From Catenuloplanes niger (GTDB taxonomy: Bacteria > Actinomycetota > Actinomycetes > Mycobacteriales > Micromonosporaceae): a DNA stretch of 64,000 nt. Of this stretch, positions 1-8,892 are shown in pieces (positions within the stretch are counted from its first letter, which is position 1; every line of letters starts with the position of its first letter). The notes under the pieces were generated by a model. That model had not been told where the DNA came from. It did no database searches and saw nothing but the letters and a program-made list of their open reading frames with translations. The stretch spans positions 5,589,001-5,653,000 of the forward strand of contig NZ_JAVDYC010000001.1 of assembly GCF_031458255.1 (NCBI RefSeq), given 5' to 3'. The translations under genes and the position numbers were made by a program.

Positions 1-43
1 GGACGGCAGCGCGGAACCCTTAGCGATCGTTAAGGTTGCGCCC

Positions 44-56
44 TAGACTGTGCGGC
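44..56 (+). promoter_or_regulatory. Predicted -10 element, leaderless start of the mutase gene
   Basis: TAGACT at 44-49 is followed by exactly 7 nt and then the ATG at 57. This is the spacing expected for an actinobacterial leaderless mRNA, and no Shine-Dalgarno sequence precedes the ATG. No convincing -35 hexamer is visible. Inference from sequence only. Confidence 0.45.
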
Positions 57-1730
57 ATGGATGCCGAGCAGATCGCCGCCGGACGTGCCCGCTGGCAGGC
101 GCGGTACGACGCGGCCCACAAACGGGACGCCGACTTCACCACGCTCTCCGGCGAGACGGTCGCGCCGCTCTACGGCCCGCCGGACGGCGCCGGGTACCCC
201 GGCTTCGCGCGGATCGGCTGGCCCGGCGAGTTCCCGTACACGCGCGGGCTCCACCCGACCGGCTACCGCGGGCGGGCCTGGACGATTCGGCAGTTCTCCG
301 GGTTCGGCAACGCGCGGCAGACCAACGAGCGGTACCGGATGCTGCTCGCGGCCGGCGGCGGTGGCCTGTCCGTGGCGTTCGACATGCCGACCCTGATGGG
401 GTACGACTCGGACGATCCCCAGGCGCTCGGCGAGGTCGGGCACTGCGGCGTCGCGATCGACTCGGCCGCGGACATGGACGTGCTCTTCGACGGCATCGAC
501 CTGGGCGCGGTCACCACCAGCATGACCATCTCCGGTCCGGCCGTGCCGATCTTCTGCATGTACCTGGTGGCGGCCGAGCGGCAGGGCGCGGACCTGTCCG
601 GTCTGGACGGCACGCTGCAGACCGACATCTTCAAGGAGTACATCGCGCAGAAGGAGTGGCTGTTCGCGCCGGAGCCGCACCTGCGCCTGATCGGTGACCT
701 GATGGAGTACTGCGCGGCGGAGATCCCGCGCTACAAGCCGCTGTCCGTCTCCGGCTACCACATCCGGGAGGCCGGCTCGACCGCCGCGCAGGAACTGGCG
801 TACACGCTGGCGGACGGTTTCGGGTACGTCGAACTCGGCCTGTCCCGCGGGCTGGACGTCAACCGGTTCGCGCCCGGCCTGAGCTTCTTCTTCGACGCGC
901 ACGTGGACTTCTTCGAGGAGATCGCGAAGTTCCGGGCCGCGCGGCGGATCTGGGCGCGCTGGCTGCGGGACGTCTACGGCGCGACCGACGAGCGGGCGCT
1001 GTGGCTGCGCTTCCACACCCAGACCGCGGGCGTCTCGCTGACCGCGCAGCAGCCGGTCAACAACGTGGTGCGGACCGCGGTGGAGGCGCTCGCGGCCGTG
1101 CTCGGCGGCACCAACTCGCTGCACACGAACGCGCTGGACGAGACGCTCGCGCTGCCCACCGAGGAGTCGGCGGAGATCGCGCTGCGCACCCAGCAGGTGC
1201 TGATGGAGGAGACCGGCGTCGCGAACGTGGCCGACCCGCTCGGCGGCTCCTGGTACGTGGAGGCGCTCACCGACCGGATCGAGGCGGCCGCGGAGGAGAT
1301 CTTCACCCGGATCCGGAACCTCGGCGCGGACGGCACCATCACGTCCGGCATCCTGCGCGGCATCGAGGACGGCTGGTTCACCTCGGCGATCGCGGAGTCG
1401 GCGTTCGCGTACCAGGCGGCGCTGGAGAAGGGCGACAAGCGGATCGTCGGCGTGAACGTGCACACCGGGACGGTCGCGAAGGACCTGGAGATCCTGCGGA
1501 TCTCGCACGAGGTGGAGCGCGAGCAGCGGCGGGTGCTGGCCGCGCGGCGGGCGGAACGGGACGACGCGGTGGTCCGGCGGGTGCTGGGCGAGCTGGCGGC
1601 GGCCTGCCGGACCGAGGCGAACCTGATCCCGCCGATGCTCGCGGCGGCCCGCGCGGAGGCCACGCTCGGCGAGATCTGCGGCGTGCTGCGCGAGGCGTGG
1701 GGCGTCTACCGGGAGCCCGCCCGGTTCTGA
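57..1730 (+). CDS. icmA: Coenzyme-B12 acyl-CoA mutase large subunit, isobutyryl-CoA mutase type
   Basis: 557 aa; large (substrate-binding TIM-barrel) subunit of an adenosylcobalamin-dependent acyl-CoA mutase, which rearranges the carbon skeleton of short acyl-CoA thioesters (isobutyryl-CoA to n-butyryl-CoA in the IcmA family). There is no C-terminal B12-binding domain, so a separate small subunit is needed; none is visible in this window. With the ATG at 57 the two residues that distinguish isobutyryl- from methylmalonyl-CoA mutase fall at Phe80 (TIRQF) and Gln198 (EYIAQKEW). These are the isobutyryl-type residues at the numbering known for Streptomyces IcmA; methylmalonyl-CoA mutases have Tyr and Arg there. 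The same agreement supports this start over the in-frame TTG at 36. Family call is firm; exact substrate is inferred. Confidence 0.85.
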   Translation: MDAEQIAAGRARWQARYDAAHKRDADFTTLSGETVAPLYGPPDGAGYPGFARIGWPGEFPYTRGLHPTGYRGRAWTIRQFSGFGNARQTNERYRMLLAAGGGGLSVAFDMPTLMGYDSDDPQALGEVGHCGVAIDSAADMDVLFDGIDLGAVTTSMTISGPAVPIFCMYLVAAERQGADLSGLDGTLQTDIFKEYIAQKEWLFAPEPHLRLIGDLMEYCAAEIPRYKPLSVSGYHIREAGSTAAQELAYTLADGFGYVELGLSRGLDVNRFAPGLSFFFDAHVDFFEEIAKFRAARRIWARWLRDVYGATDERALWLRFHTQTAGVSLTAQQPVNNVVRTAVEALAAVLGGTNSLHTNALDETLALPTEESAEIALRTQQVLMEETGVANVADPLGGSWYVEALTDRIEAAAEEIFTRIRNLGADGTITSGILRGIEDGWFTSAIAESAFAYQAALEKGDKRIVGVNVHTGTVAKDLEILRISHEVEREQRRVLAARRAERDDAVVRRVLGELAAACRTEANLIPPMLAAARAEATLGEICGVLREAWGVYREPARF

Positions 1731-1770
1731 ACGTTATCCACAGGGGACCTCGGACCTGCCCCGGATCGCC

Positions 1771-1776
1771 TATCGT
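1771..1776 (+). promoter_or_regulatory. Possible -10 element (TATCGT) upstream of permease operon
   Basis: TATCGT lies 35 nt before the GTG start of the first permease gene, in the 81-nt gap after the mutase gene. The same hexamer type recurs before other genes here. The gap also holds TTATCCACA at 1734-1742, a match to the general DnaA-box consensus. Confidence 0.3.
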
Positions 1777-1811
1777 CGCTACCACGATCAGCGATCCATG
1801 GGGGGTGGCAC

Positions 1812-4800
1812 GTGCTGGGACTGCTGGCCGGCCTGATCCGGGGCCACCGCGCCCGGCTGCTGATCTTCGCGTTGCTCGCCGGCCTGACGGTCGCGGCCGC
1901 GGCCGCCATCCCGGCCTGGGCCGGTGCCGCCGTCGCCGGCACCACGGCCGCGGCGCTCGACGACACCGCGGCCGGGGCCCGCGCGGTGCGGCTCGGCGGC
2001 GTCATGCTCGGCGACGCCAACCGGATCGCGGCGTCCTGGACCGTGGCGGCCGACCTGCTGCCCGCCGCCCGGTTCAACCGGTACGGGTCGGTCGGCGCCA
2101 CCGTCACCGGCGCCGGCCCGCGCGGGCCGGAGACGTTCCGGATGAACTGGGTGGACGGCGCCTGCGACCACCTGGAGGTGGACGGCGCCTGCGCGACCCG
2201 GGCGGACGAGATCGTGCTCGGGCCGCAGACCGCCGCGCGCTTCGGGGTGGCCGCCGGCGACACGATCGACCTGGCCGGCGTGCCGGGCGCGTCCGTGCCG
2301 CTCACCGTCACCGGCGTGTTCCGCTCGGCCGACCCGGACGACGAGTTCTGGACCGCGCGCACCGCGCCCGGCCTGGCGCTGGACCGTGGCGCGCTGCTCG
2401 GCGACCGCGGCGGGTTCGAGCTGCTCGGCACGCCGATCGTGGACGTCACGCACGACTACGTGCTGCGCACCGACGTGGCGCTGGACTTCGCGGCGACCCG
2501 CGCCGACCTGGCCGGGCTCACCCCGCAGCGGATCGGTGACCTGCGGCTGACCAGCCGCCTGCCGGACCTGCTCACCGCGCTGCGCGGCAACGAGGACGCG
2601 CTGTTCCGGGGCGCCGCGATCACCGCGGCCCAGCTCGGCCTGATCGGCGGGTTCGTGCTGCTGCTGGCCGCGGCGCAGCTCGCCGCGGAGCGCCGGGACG
2701 AGGCCGCGCTGGCCGCGCTGCGCGGCGCGCCGGCCGGCACCCGGGCGCTGATCGCGGTCACGCCCGGCCTGCTCGCGATCCCGGTCGCGGCCCCGGCCGG
2801 GTTCCTCGCCGGGTTCGGCGCGACCGCGCTCGCCGCCCGCGCCGAGTTCGGCTTCGGACCGCCGGTCGTTCCGTCGCTGATCTGGGCCGGCGCCGCCGCG
2901 CTCGGCTGCGTCGCCGTGGTGGTCGCGGCCGCGGTCGCGCACCGCCCGCGCGGCCCGGTGCTGGAAGGGCTGCGCCGCACGCCGTCCCGGCTGCGGATTC
3001 GGCCGCTGGACGCGGTCACGCTGGTGGTCGTCGCGCTCGCGGCCGCGGCCCGGTACGAGATCGGCAACGTCGGCGCGGCGAACGCGGAGGGCATCGCGCT
3101 GCTCGGTCCCGCGCTGGTCGCGCTGGCCGGCGGACTGCTCGCGGCCCGGCTGGTCCCGCCGCTGGCCGCGCGCGTCGCGACCTCCCGGCTGCGCACCGGG
3201 CGGCTCGGCCCCGGCCTGGCCGCGCTGCAACTGGCGCGGCGGCCCGGTGGGCACCGGGTGCTGGCGCTCTTCGCGATCGCGATCGCGCTGCTGGTCCAGG
3301 CCGTCACCGCGGTCGACCTCGGCGCCCGGGCCGCGGACGAGCGCGCGCGGTGGGAGGTCGGCGCGGACCGGGTGCTGGCGGTGCGCGCAGCCACGCCACA
3401 AGCGCTGCGCGACGCGGTGCACGCGGCGGACCCGGACGGCCGGTTCGCCATGCCGGTGCTGCGGACCCGGCAGGGCGGCACCGCGCTGGTCGCGGTGGAA
3501 CCGGACCGGCTGGCGACGGTCGCGGCCCGGCCGCGCGGGCTCGACCAGGACAGGTTCCGTGCGCTGACCGGCCTGCTGCACGCGGACGCGCACCCGCCGG
3601 TGCGCGTCGACGGCACCGCGCTGGTGCTCGACGTGGAGGCGGACGACCTGGTCAGCGCCACCGACATCGCGGTGCACCTGGTGGACCCGGGCGGCCGGCC
3701 GATCACGGTGCGGCTGTCCCTGCCGGAGGGTCCGGGACCGGCCACGGTGCGCGCGCCGGTGGACGGCTGCGCGGGCGGCTGCCGGCTGTCCCACTTCGGC
3801 TTCCAGCCCCGGCCGAACGGGTTGCGCCTGTTCGAGATGCGCCAGGAGGGCCCGGCCCGGACCGTGCTCACCGGCGCGGACCTCGGCTCGCCCGGCCGCT
3901 GGCGGCCCGGCTTCAACCTCGGCGCCGCGCTGCTCACCATGCAGCAGGACGGGCCGTGGCTGGCCGCCTCGTTCACCGGCGTGAGCCCGCGGGACTCGGT
4001 GGTCGAGGTGCGGCTGCGGTCGTCGGACGTGCCGGTGCCGGTCCCGGTCGTGGTGGCCGCGCCCGAGGAGGGGGTGAACGCGGACGGCATCCGGGAGGCC
4101 GCCGGCTTCGACCTGAGCCCCTGGCCGGTCGCCATGGTGGGCGGGCTGCCCTCGCTGCCCGGCCTGGGGCACAACGGCATGCTGATCGACTACGAGTACG
4201 CGACCCGGCTGATCGAGGGCTCCGACCTGAACACGGCGTACGAGGTGTGGCTGTCCCCGGACGCGCCGGCCGGCCTGCCCGGCGAGCTGCACGCGGCCGG
4301 GTTGACCGTGGCGGCCGAGACCTCGGTCGCCGGGCGCGCCGCGCAGCTCGTCGCGGAGGGCCCCGGGCAGTCCACCCGGCTCTACCTGGCCGCGGCCGTG
4401 TTCGGGCTGGTGTTGGCGCTGGCCGGGGCACTGCTGATCGTGACCGTGGAACGGCCGCGGCGGTCCGCCGACCTGACCGCGCTGCGCGCGCAGGGCCTCT
4501 CCGCGGCCGTGGTCGGCGTCGCCTCCCGCTGGGACCGGGTGGTGCTCGTGCTGACCGGCGTCACGGCCGGTGTGCTGCTCGGCTGGCTCAGCTGGACCGT
4601 GCACCACGACCTGCTGCCGGTCTTCGCGGACGGGCGGCCACCGACGGTGCCACCGTTGCCGTACTGGGCCGCCGCGGCCGTGCTCGCCGCGACCGCCGCG
4701 CTGCTCGCGCTGGCGGCCCGGCGGGACGTGGGCGGTGCCGTGACCCGGGGCGTGGGCGGCTCCGTCACCCGGCGGGACACGGCTGGACCCGCGGCGCGCG

Positions 4801-4871
4801 GGGACGCGGGTGGTTCCGCGGTCCGTGGGGACGCGGGTGGTTCCGTGGCACGGCGGGACGGTCGGTCATGA
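1812..4871 (+). CDS. FtsX-like ABC transporter permease, large
   Basis: 1019 aa membrane protein. One N-terminal membrane segment (about residues 10-30) precedes a large extracytoplasmic domain. A cluster of hydrophobic segments follows (about 270-480), then a second large extracytoplasmic domain and three C-terminal segments (about 860-975). This two-block topology is that of MacB/FtsX-type permeases, which usually act mechanically on lipoproteins, lipids or cell-wall enzymes. The GTG start follows a GGGGGTGG sequence. The last 50 residues are a degenerate repeat of the type RGDAGGSV and look disordered. The gene overlaps the next permease by 4 nt (ATGA), and an ABC ATPase lies just downstream, so the three probably form one exporter-like complex. 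Substrate unknown. Confidence 0.8.
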   Translation: MLGLLAGLIRGHRARLLIFALLAGLTVAAAAAIPAWAGAAVAGTTAAALDDTAAGARAVRLGGVMLGDANRIAASWTVAADLLPAARFNRYGSVGATVTGAGPRGPETFRMNWVDGACDHLEVDGACATRADEIVLGPQTAARFGVAAGDTIDLAGVPGASVPLTVTGVFRSADPDDEFWTARTAPGLALDRGALLGDRGGFELLGTPIVDVTHDYVLRTDVALDFAATRADLAGLTPQRIGDLRLTSRLPDLLTALRGNEDALFRGAAITAAQLGLIGGFVLLLAAAQLAAERRDEAALAALRGAPAGTRALIAVTPGLLAIPVAAPAGFLAGFGATALAARAEFGFGPPVVPSLIWAGAAALGCVAVVVAAAVAHRPRGPVLEGLRRTPSRLRIRPLDAVTLVVVALAAAARYEIGNVGAANAEGIALLGPALVALAGGLLAARLVPPLAARVATSRLRTGRLGPGLAALQLARRPGGHRVLALFAIAIALLVQAVTAVDLGARAADERARWEVGADRVLAVRAATPQALRDAVHAADPDGRFAMPVLRTRQGGTALVAVEPDRLATVAARPRGLDQDRFRALTGLLHADAHPPVRVDGTALVLDVEADDLVSATDIAVHLVDPGGRPITVRLSLPEGPGPATVRAPVDGCAGGCRLSHFGFQPRPNGLRLFEMRQEGPARTVLTGADLGSPGRWRPGFNLGAALLTMQQDGPWLAASFTGVSPRDSVVEVRLRSSDVPVPVPVVVAAPEEGVNADGIREAAGFDLSPWPVAMVGGLPSLPGLGHNGMLIDYEYATRLIEGSDLNTAYEVWLSPDAPAGLPGELHAAGLTVAAETSVAGRAAQLVAEGPGQSTRLYLAAAVFGLVLALAGALLIVTVERPRRSADLTALRAQGLSAAVVGVASRWDRVVLVLTGVTAGVLLGWLSWTVHHDLLPVFADGRPPTVPPLPYWAAAAVLAATAALLALAARRDVGGAVTRGVGGSVTRRDTAGPAARGDAGGSAVRGDAGGSVARRDGRS

Positions 4872-7837
4872 TCGGGCTGATCCGCGCCGCGTTGCGCGCC
4901 CGGTGGCGGTCCGCGCTGGTGATGATGGCGCTGGCCGCGGCCGCCGCGGCGGCCGCGGCCGCACCGCTGCTCTACGCCTCGGCGGCGGAACGCGCGGCCA
5001 CCGCCGTCGAGGTCGCGGCCGCGACCCCGGCCGAGCGCCGGATCACGGCCGAGCGGCACCTCTCCCCGGTCGTGCCGGACCGCCAGCAGCCCAGCCGCGC
5101 CTTCCCGCCGGAGCTGTCCCCGGACCTGCCGGCCGTGCCCGGGTTCGACACGATCGGCGGACTCTGGATCACCGGTCGGATCGCCGATCCCGCGGACGTG
5201 CCGCCGCCACCGGGTGAGCTGCCGGACGGGCTGGACGGCTCGCTCGGCTGGCGCACCGGCGTCTGCGCCCACCTGACGATCACGGCCGGGCGCTGCGCCA
5301 CCGGCTGGAACGAGGTCGTGGTCAGCGCGCGGGTGGCGGACCGGGCCGCGCTGTCGCTCGGCGGCACCGCGATCCTCTACACCGGCGAGAAGTACCCGAT
5401 CAGCCGGTTCACGGTGGTCGGGCTGTACACGCCGGTCGACCCGTCCGGGGACTACTGGGCGGGGCGGACGTTCTTCGCCGGATGGCAGGCGCGGGAGCCG
5501 ATCGCGGACCCGATGTTCACCACCCGGGAAACCGTGCACCGCACGCTCGCGGCGGACTACGTCGAGTCCGCCGACCTGATCGGCCGCCCGGAGGCGTTCC
5601 CGGACGCGGCGCGCACCGCGCCGCCGACCGTGGGCGCCTGGGCACCCGGGTACGACTGGGCGGTCCGCACCGACCTGCCGGCGCTCGACGCCCGGATCGT
5701 CGCCAGCGGTGCGCAGCTGCGCGACGGCCTGGAACTGGCCGGGCTGCCGCTGGTGCTGCTCGCCTGGCTGGTGCTCTGGTTCGCGGTCTCGTTCGGTGTC
5801 GCGCTCCGCCGCACCGAGGCCGGCCTGTTCGCGCTGCGCGGCACCCCGGCCGCGCTGCGCTGGGTGCTGGTCGTCGCGGAGGCGGTGCTGCCGGTGCTGG
5901 CCGGCACGCCCCTCGGATATCTCGCGGCCTGGGCGATCGTCGCCGTGCTGTCCGCGACCACGCTGGACGGCGCGCCCGCGGTGCTGCCCGACACCAACTC
6001 GATGATCTGGGCGGTCGCCGCGGTCACCGGCGCGCTGCTGGTCGGCCTGGCCGCGCAGTGGCGCGCCGTGGTGGCGCCGGTCGCGGTGCTGCTGCGCTCC
6101 ACCCCGGCCCGGCACCGGCAGGCCCTGGCCGGCACGGCCGAGCTGGTCGCGGGCGCGCTCGCCGCGGCCGCGGCCTACCAGGTGACCACCGTGGACGAGC
6201 CGGCCGGCGGGCTGGAGCTGCTGGTACCGATGCTGGTCGCGCTCACCGCCGGGCTGCTCGGCGCGCGGATCGCCGGGCTGCTGGCCGGGCGCGCGGCCGG
6301 CCGGGCACTGCGCCGCGGCCGGCTGGTGCGCGGGCTCGCCGCGGCCGAGTTCGCCCGGCAGCCGGCCCAGCTGCGCGTGGTGGCGCTCGCCGTGATCGTG
6401 TTCGCGATGGTCGCGTTCTCCGGCACGGCGTCCGCGGTGGCGGCGGCTGGCCGGGCCGAGCGGGCCCGCATCGACGTCGGCGCGGCGCGCGTGCTCACCG
6501 TCGCGCCGCTCGGCGAGCAGGACCTGCTCCGCGCGGTCCGGGACGCCGACCCGGACGGGCGGTACGCGATGGCGGCCGCGCGGATCACCCGCGCCGAACT
6601 GAACGCGCTCGCGGTCGACAGCACCCGGCTGGCCACGGTCGCCGCCTGGAGCCCGCGCTACGGGCCGGACGCGGCCACGGTCGCGTCGCTGATCCGGCCG
6701 CGGCCGCCGGCGCCGCTGCGGGTCGCCGGTGACACGCTGACCGTGCGCGCCACCGCGGTCGCACCGCCGCCGAACAGCCGGCTCTGGGTCACGCTGCTGC
6801 CGGTCACCGGCCCGATGGTGCGCGTGCAGGCGGGGACGCTGGTGGCCGGCCCGCACACGTACAGCGCCCCGGTCGAGGCCTGCGCCGCCGGCTGCCGGCT
6901 CGGTGCGATGGAGGTGGAGACGCCGTACACGCTGGAGTACGCGATCGACGTGACCGTCACCGAGATCGCGGACGCGTCCGGGCCGATCGATGCCGGTCTG
7001 ACCGACCCGGCTCGCTGGCGCACCGTCTCCGGGACCGTGCTGGAGACCCCGCAGCTGACCGTCGACGCGGCCGGCGCGCGCCTGTCGTACCGCTCCCGCG
7101 GGCGACCAGACCTGCGGCTGGTGTCGACCGCCACGCCGATGCCGCTGCCCGTGGTCACCGGTGGCGAACCGGCCGACGCGGTGCCGTCCGCCACCGGGCC
7201 GATGCCGATCGGGCGCGCCGGGCGGCTCACGGCCGGACCGGCCGGCGCGGTCACGCTCGTCGACCTGGAGTACGCGGACATCGCCGCCTACGACGCCGCG
7301 GCCGCGGTCGAACCGCAGGTGTGGCTGCGCGCGGACACGCCGGACGCGGTGGTCGCGGCGCTCACCCGGAACGGCCTGAGCATCACGGGCGAACGGTCGA
7401 TCGCGGAACGGGCGACGGTGCTGGCCGGCCAGGGGCCCGCGCTGGCGCTGCGGTTCCACCTGCTCACCGCGGCCGGCGCGGTGCTGCTCGGCGTGGGCGC
7501 GCTGGTCGTGCTCGGCGCGGACCGGCCCCGGCGCGTGAGGCAGCTGCGGGCGCTGCGCGCGCAGGGACTGCGAGCCGGTCCGGCGTGGCACAGCCAGCTG
7601 GTCGCACAGCTCGCGGTGGTCGCCGCCGGCGCGGTGCTCGGACTGGCCGCGGGCGCGCTGTCCTGGTGGATGACCCGCGACGCGATCACCTACTACGTGG
7701 ACGGCGTGGGCCCGCTGGCGCCGCCGGAGTGGCCGGGGGCCGGGGCGGCGCTCGGCCCGGTCGTCGCGCTCGTGGTGATGTCCGGTGTCGCGGCCGGTTC
7801 GGCGATGTCCCTGCGGCGAGCGGTGGAGGAGCGATGA
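4868..7837 (+). CDS. FtsX-like ABC transporter permease, second copy
   Basis: 989 aa paralogue of the preceding permease. It has an N-terminal membrane segment ending in an Ala-rich run, a first external domain, a central membrane block (about residues 290-520), a second external domain with the same features (a paired-Cys CAAGC motif, compare CAGGC in the first permease) and a C-terminal membrane block ending near 985. The ATG overlaps the previous stop (ATGA), which argues for translational coupling and fixes the start; reading further upstream in this frame would run antiparallel to nothing but through the first permease. The two permeases are probably the two membrane halves of a heteromeric ABC system with the ATPase encoded downstream. 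Confidence 0.8.
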   Translation: MIGLIRAALRARWRSALVMMALAAAAAAAAAAPLLYASAAERAATAVEVAAATPAERRITAERHLSPVVPDRQQPSRAFPPELSPDLPAVPGFDTIGGLWITGRIADPADVPPPPGELPDGLDGSLGWRTGVCAHLTITAGRCATGWNEVVVSARVADRAALSLGGTAILYTGEKYPISRFTVVGLYTPVDPSGDYWAGRTFFAGWQAREPIADPMFTTRETVHRTLAADYVESADLIGRPEAFPDAARTAPPTVGAWAPGYDWAVRTDLPALDARIVASGAQLRDGLELAGLPLVLLAWLVLWFAVSFGVALRRTEAGLFALRGTPAALRWVLVVAEAVLPVLAGTPLGYLAAWAIVAVLSATTLDGAPAVLPDTNSMIWAVAAVTGALLVGLAAQWRAVVAPVAVLLRSTPARHRQALAGTAELVAGALAAAAAYQVTTVDEPAGGLELLVPMLVALTAGLLGARIAGLLAGRAAGRALRRGRLVRGLAAAEFARQPAQLRVVALAVIVFAMVAFSGTASAVAAAGRAERARIDVGAARVLTVAPLGEQDLLRAVRDADPDGRYAMAAARITRAELNALAVDSTRLATVAAWSPRYGPDAATVASLIRPRPPAPLRVAGDTLTVRATAVAPPPNSRLWVTLLPVTGPMVRVQAGTLVAGPHTYSAPVEACAAGCRLGAMEVETPYTLEYAIDVTVTEIADASGPIDAGLTDPARWRTVSGTVLETPQLTVDAAGARLSYRSRGRPDLRLVSTATPMPLPVVTGGEPADAVPSATGPMPIGRAGRLTAGPAGAVTLVDLEYADIAAYDAAAAVEPQVWLRADTPDAVVAALTRNGLSITGERSIAERATVLAGQGPALALRFHLLTAAGAVLLGVGALVVLGADRPRRVRQLRALRAQGLRAGPAWHSQLVAQLAVVAAGAVLGLAAGALSWWMTRDAITYYVDGVGPLAPPEWPGAGAALGPVVALVVMSGVAAGSAMSLRRAVEER

Positions 7838-7989
7838 GCGGCGGAGCCAGGCGGTACGGGACGGGACGCGACCACGGTGGCACGGTCCCGGCGGGCGGCG
7901 ACGGCGCGGTTGCTCCCCGGCACGGTGCGGGTGCGCTCCGCGTACCCACCGATGGTTTTGATCTTCTGCGTTGTGGGGTGATCGGGTGA
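7834..7989 (+). CDS. Doubtful 51-residue ORF bridging permease and ATPase genes
   Basis: The ORF starts with ATG overlapping the permease stop (ATGA) behind GAGGAG, and its TGA overlaps the GTG of the ATPase gene. The arrangement would couple all three genes. The product is Gly/Arg-rich with no domain I recognise, and its last third loses the G/C third-position bias of its neighbours. It may be a real small peptide, or only a translated spacer that keeps ribosomes moving to the ATPase gene. Confidence 0.25.
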   Translation: MSGGARRYGTGRDHGGTVPAGGDGAVAPRHGAGALRVPTDGFDLLRCGVIG

Positions 7990-8840
7990 ACGGCATCGCG
8001 GTGGTCTGCCGGCGGGTGGTGCACATCTACCGGGTCGAGGGCAACGACGTGGTCGCGCTGTCCGGCGTCGACCTGGACATCGCGCCCGGCAGCACGGTCG
8101 CGCTGGTCGGGCCGTCCGGCTCCGGCAAGTCCACGTTGATCGCGCTGCTCGGCGGCCTGATGCGGCCGTCCGCCGGGCGGGTCCAGGTCGGGCTGGTCGA
8201 CCTGGGCAAGGCCGCCGACGCGGAACTGGCCCGCATGCGCGGCACCGACATCGGCGTGGTGCTCCAGGGCGCCGCGCGCAACCTGCTGCCGCACGCCACG
8301 CTGGCCGCGAACATGTGGCTGGCCCAGCGGCGCGCCGCCAAGGTCCGGCCGGCCGACGTGGAACCGTTCGAGCGGATCCTCGGGCTGGTCGGGCTGGGCG
8401 GTTTCGGCGAGGCCACGGTCGGCGAACTGCCGCCCGGCGCCCAGCAGCGCGCCGCGCTCGCGGTCGGCATGGCCGCCTCACCCGGGCTGCTGCTGGTCGA
8501 CGAGCCCACGTCCCGGCTGGACCGGTCCGCGCGCGACGAGGTCCTGGACGCGCTGGACACCGTCAACCGCGAACGGGGCACCACGATCGTGGTGGTCACG
8601 CACGACCCCGAGGTCGGCGCGCGGCTCGGCCGGGCGATCACCATCCGGGACGGACGGGTCGGCGCGGAGGGCCGCGACGGGCAGGAGTTCGCGGTCGTCG
8701 CGGGCGACGGCACCGTGCAGCTGCCACCGGCGATGCTGGAGAACTACCCGCCCGGCACGCTGCTCGCGGTGGAGAGCGTGGACGGGCAGGTCGTCATGGT
8801 CAGCGCGACGCACGAACCTGTAGGGGACGGCACACCGTGA
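7986..8840 (+). CDS. ABC transporter ATP-binding protein
   Basis: 284 aa ATPase of the MacB/LolD class, the expected partner of the two FtsX-like permeases upstream. Walker A GPSGSGKST is at residues 42-50, Walker B reads LLLVDEPTS, and the switch His is in VVTHD. The signature loop is unusual: LPPGAQQ where LSGGQ/LSGGEQQ is expected. The C-terminal ~60 residues after the switch His form an extra segment rather than a second ATPase. The GTG at 7986 is chosen because GGGGTGA precedes it and it overlaps the previous stop. A TTG at 7971 is the only other in-frame option. Cytoplasmic face of the membrane. Confidence 0.85.
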   Translation: MNGIAVVCRRVVHIYRVEGNDVVALSGVDLDIAPGSTVALVGPSGSGKSTLIALLGGLMRPSAGRVQVGLVDLGKAADAELARMRGTDIGVVLQGAARNLLPHATLAANMWLAQRRAAKVRPADVEPFERILGLVGLGGFGEATVGELPPGAQQRAALAVGMAASPGLLLVDEPTSRLDRSARDEVLDALDTVNRERGTTIVVVTHDPEVGARLGRAITIRDGRVGAEGRDGQEFAVVAGDGTVQLPPAMLENYPPGTLLAVESVDGQVVMVSATHEPVGDGTP

Positions 8841-8892
8841 TCGGCGTCCGGTCAGGGCGACGGCCCGGCTTCGCGTGCGAGACTAGACAACC

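Noticed and set aside
1734-1742. Replication origin
   Set aside because: Only one DnaA-like box, with no dnaA/dnaN context or AT-rich unwinding region.
1788-4607. 939-codon leftward frame opposite the first permease, and similar long antisense frames throughout
   Set aside because: Typical of very GC-rich DNA. Products are His/Arg/Gly-rich without domains, while the opposite strand encodes recognisable proteins.
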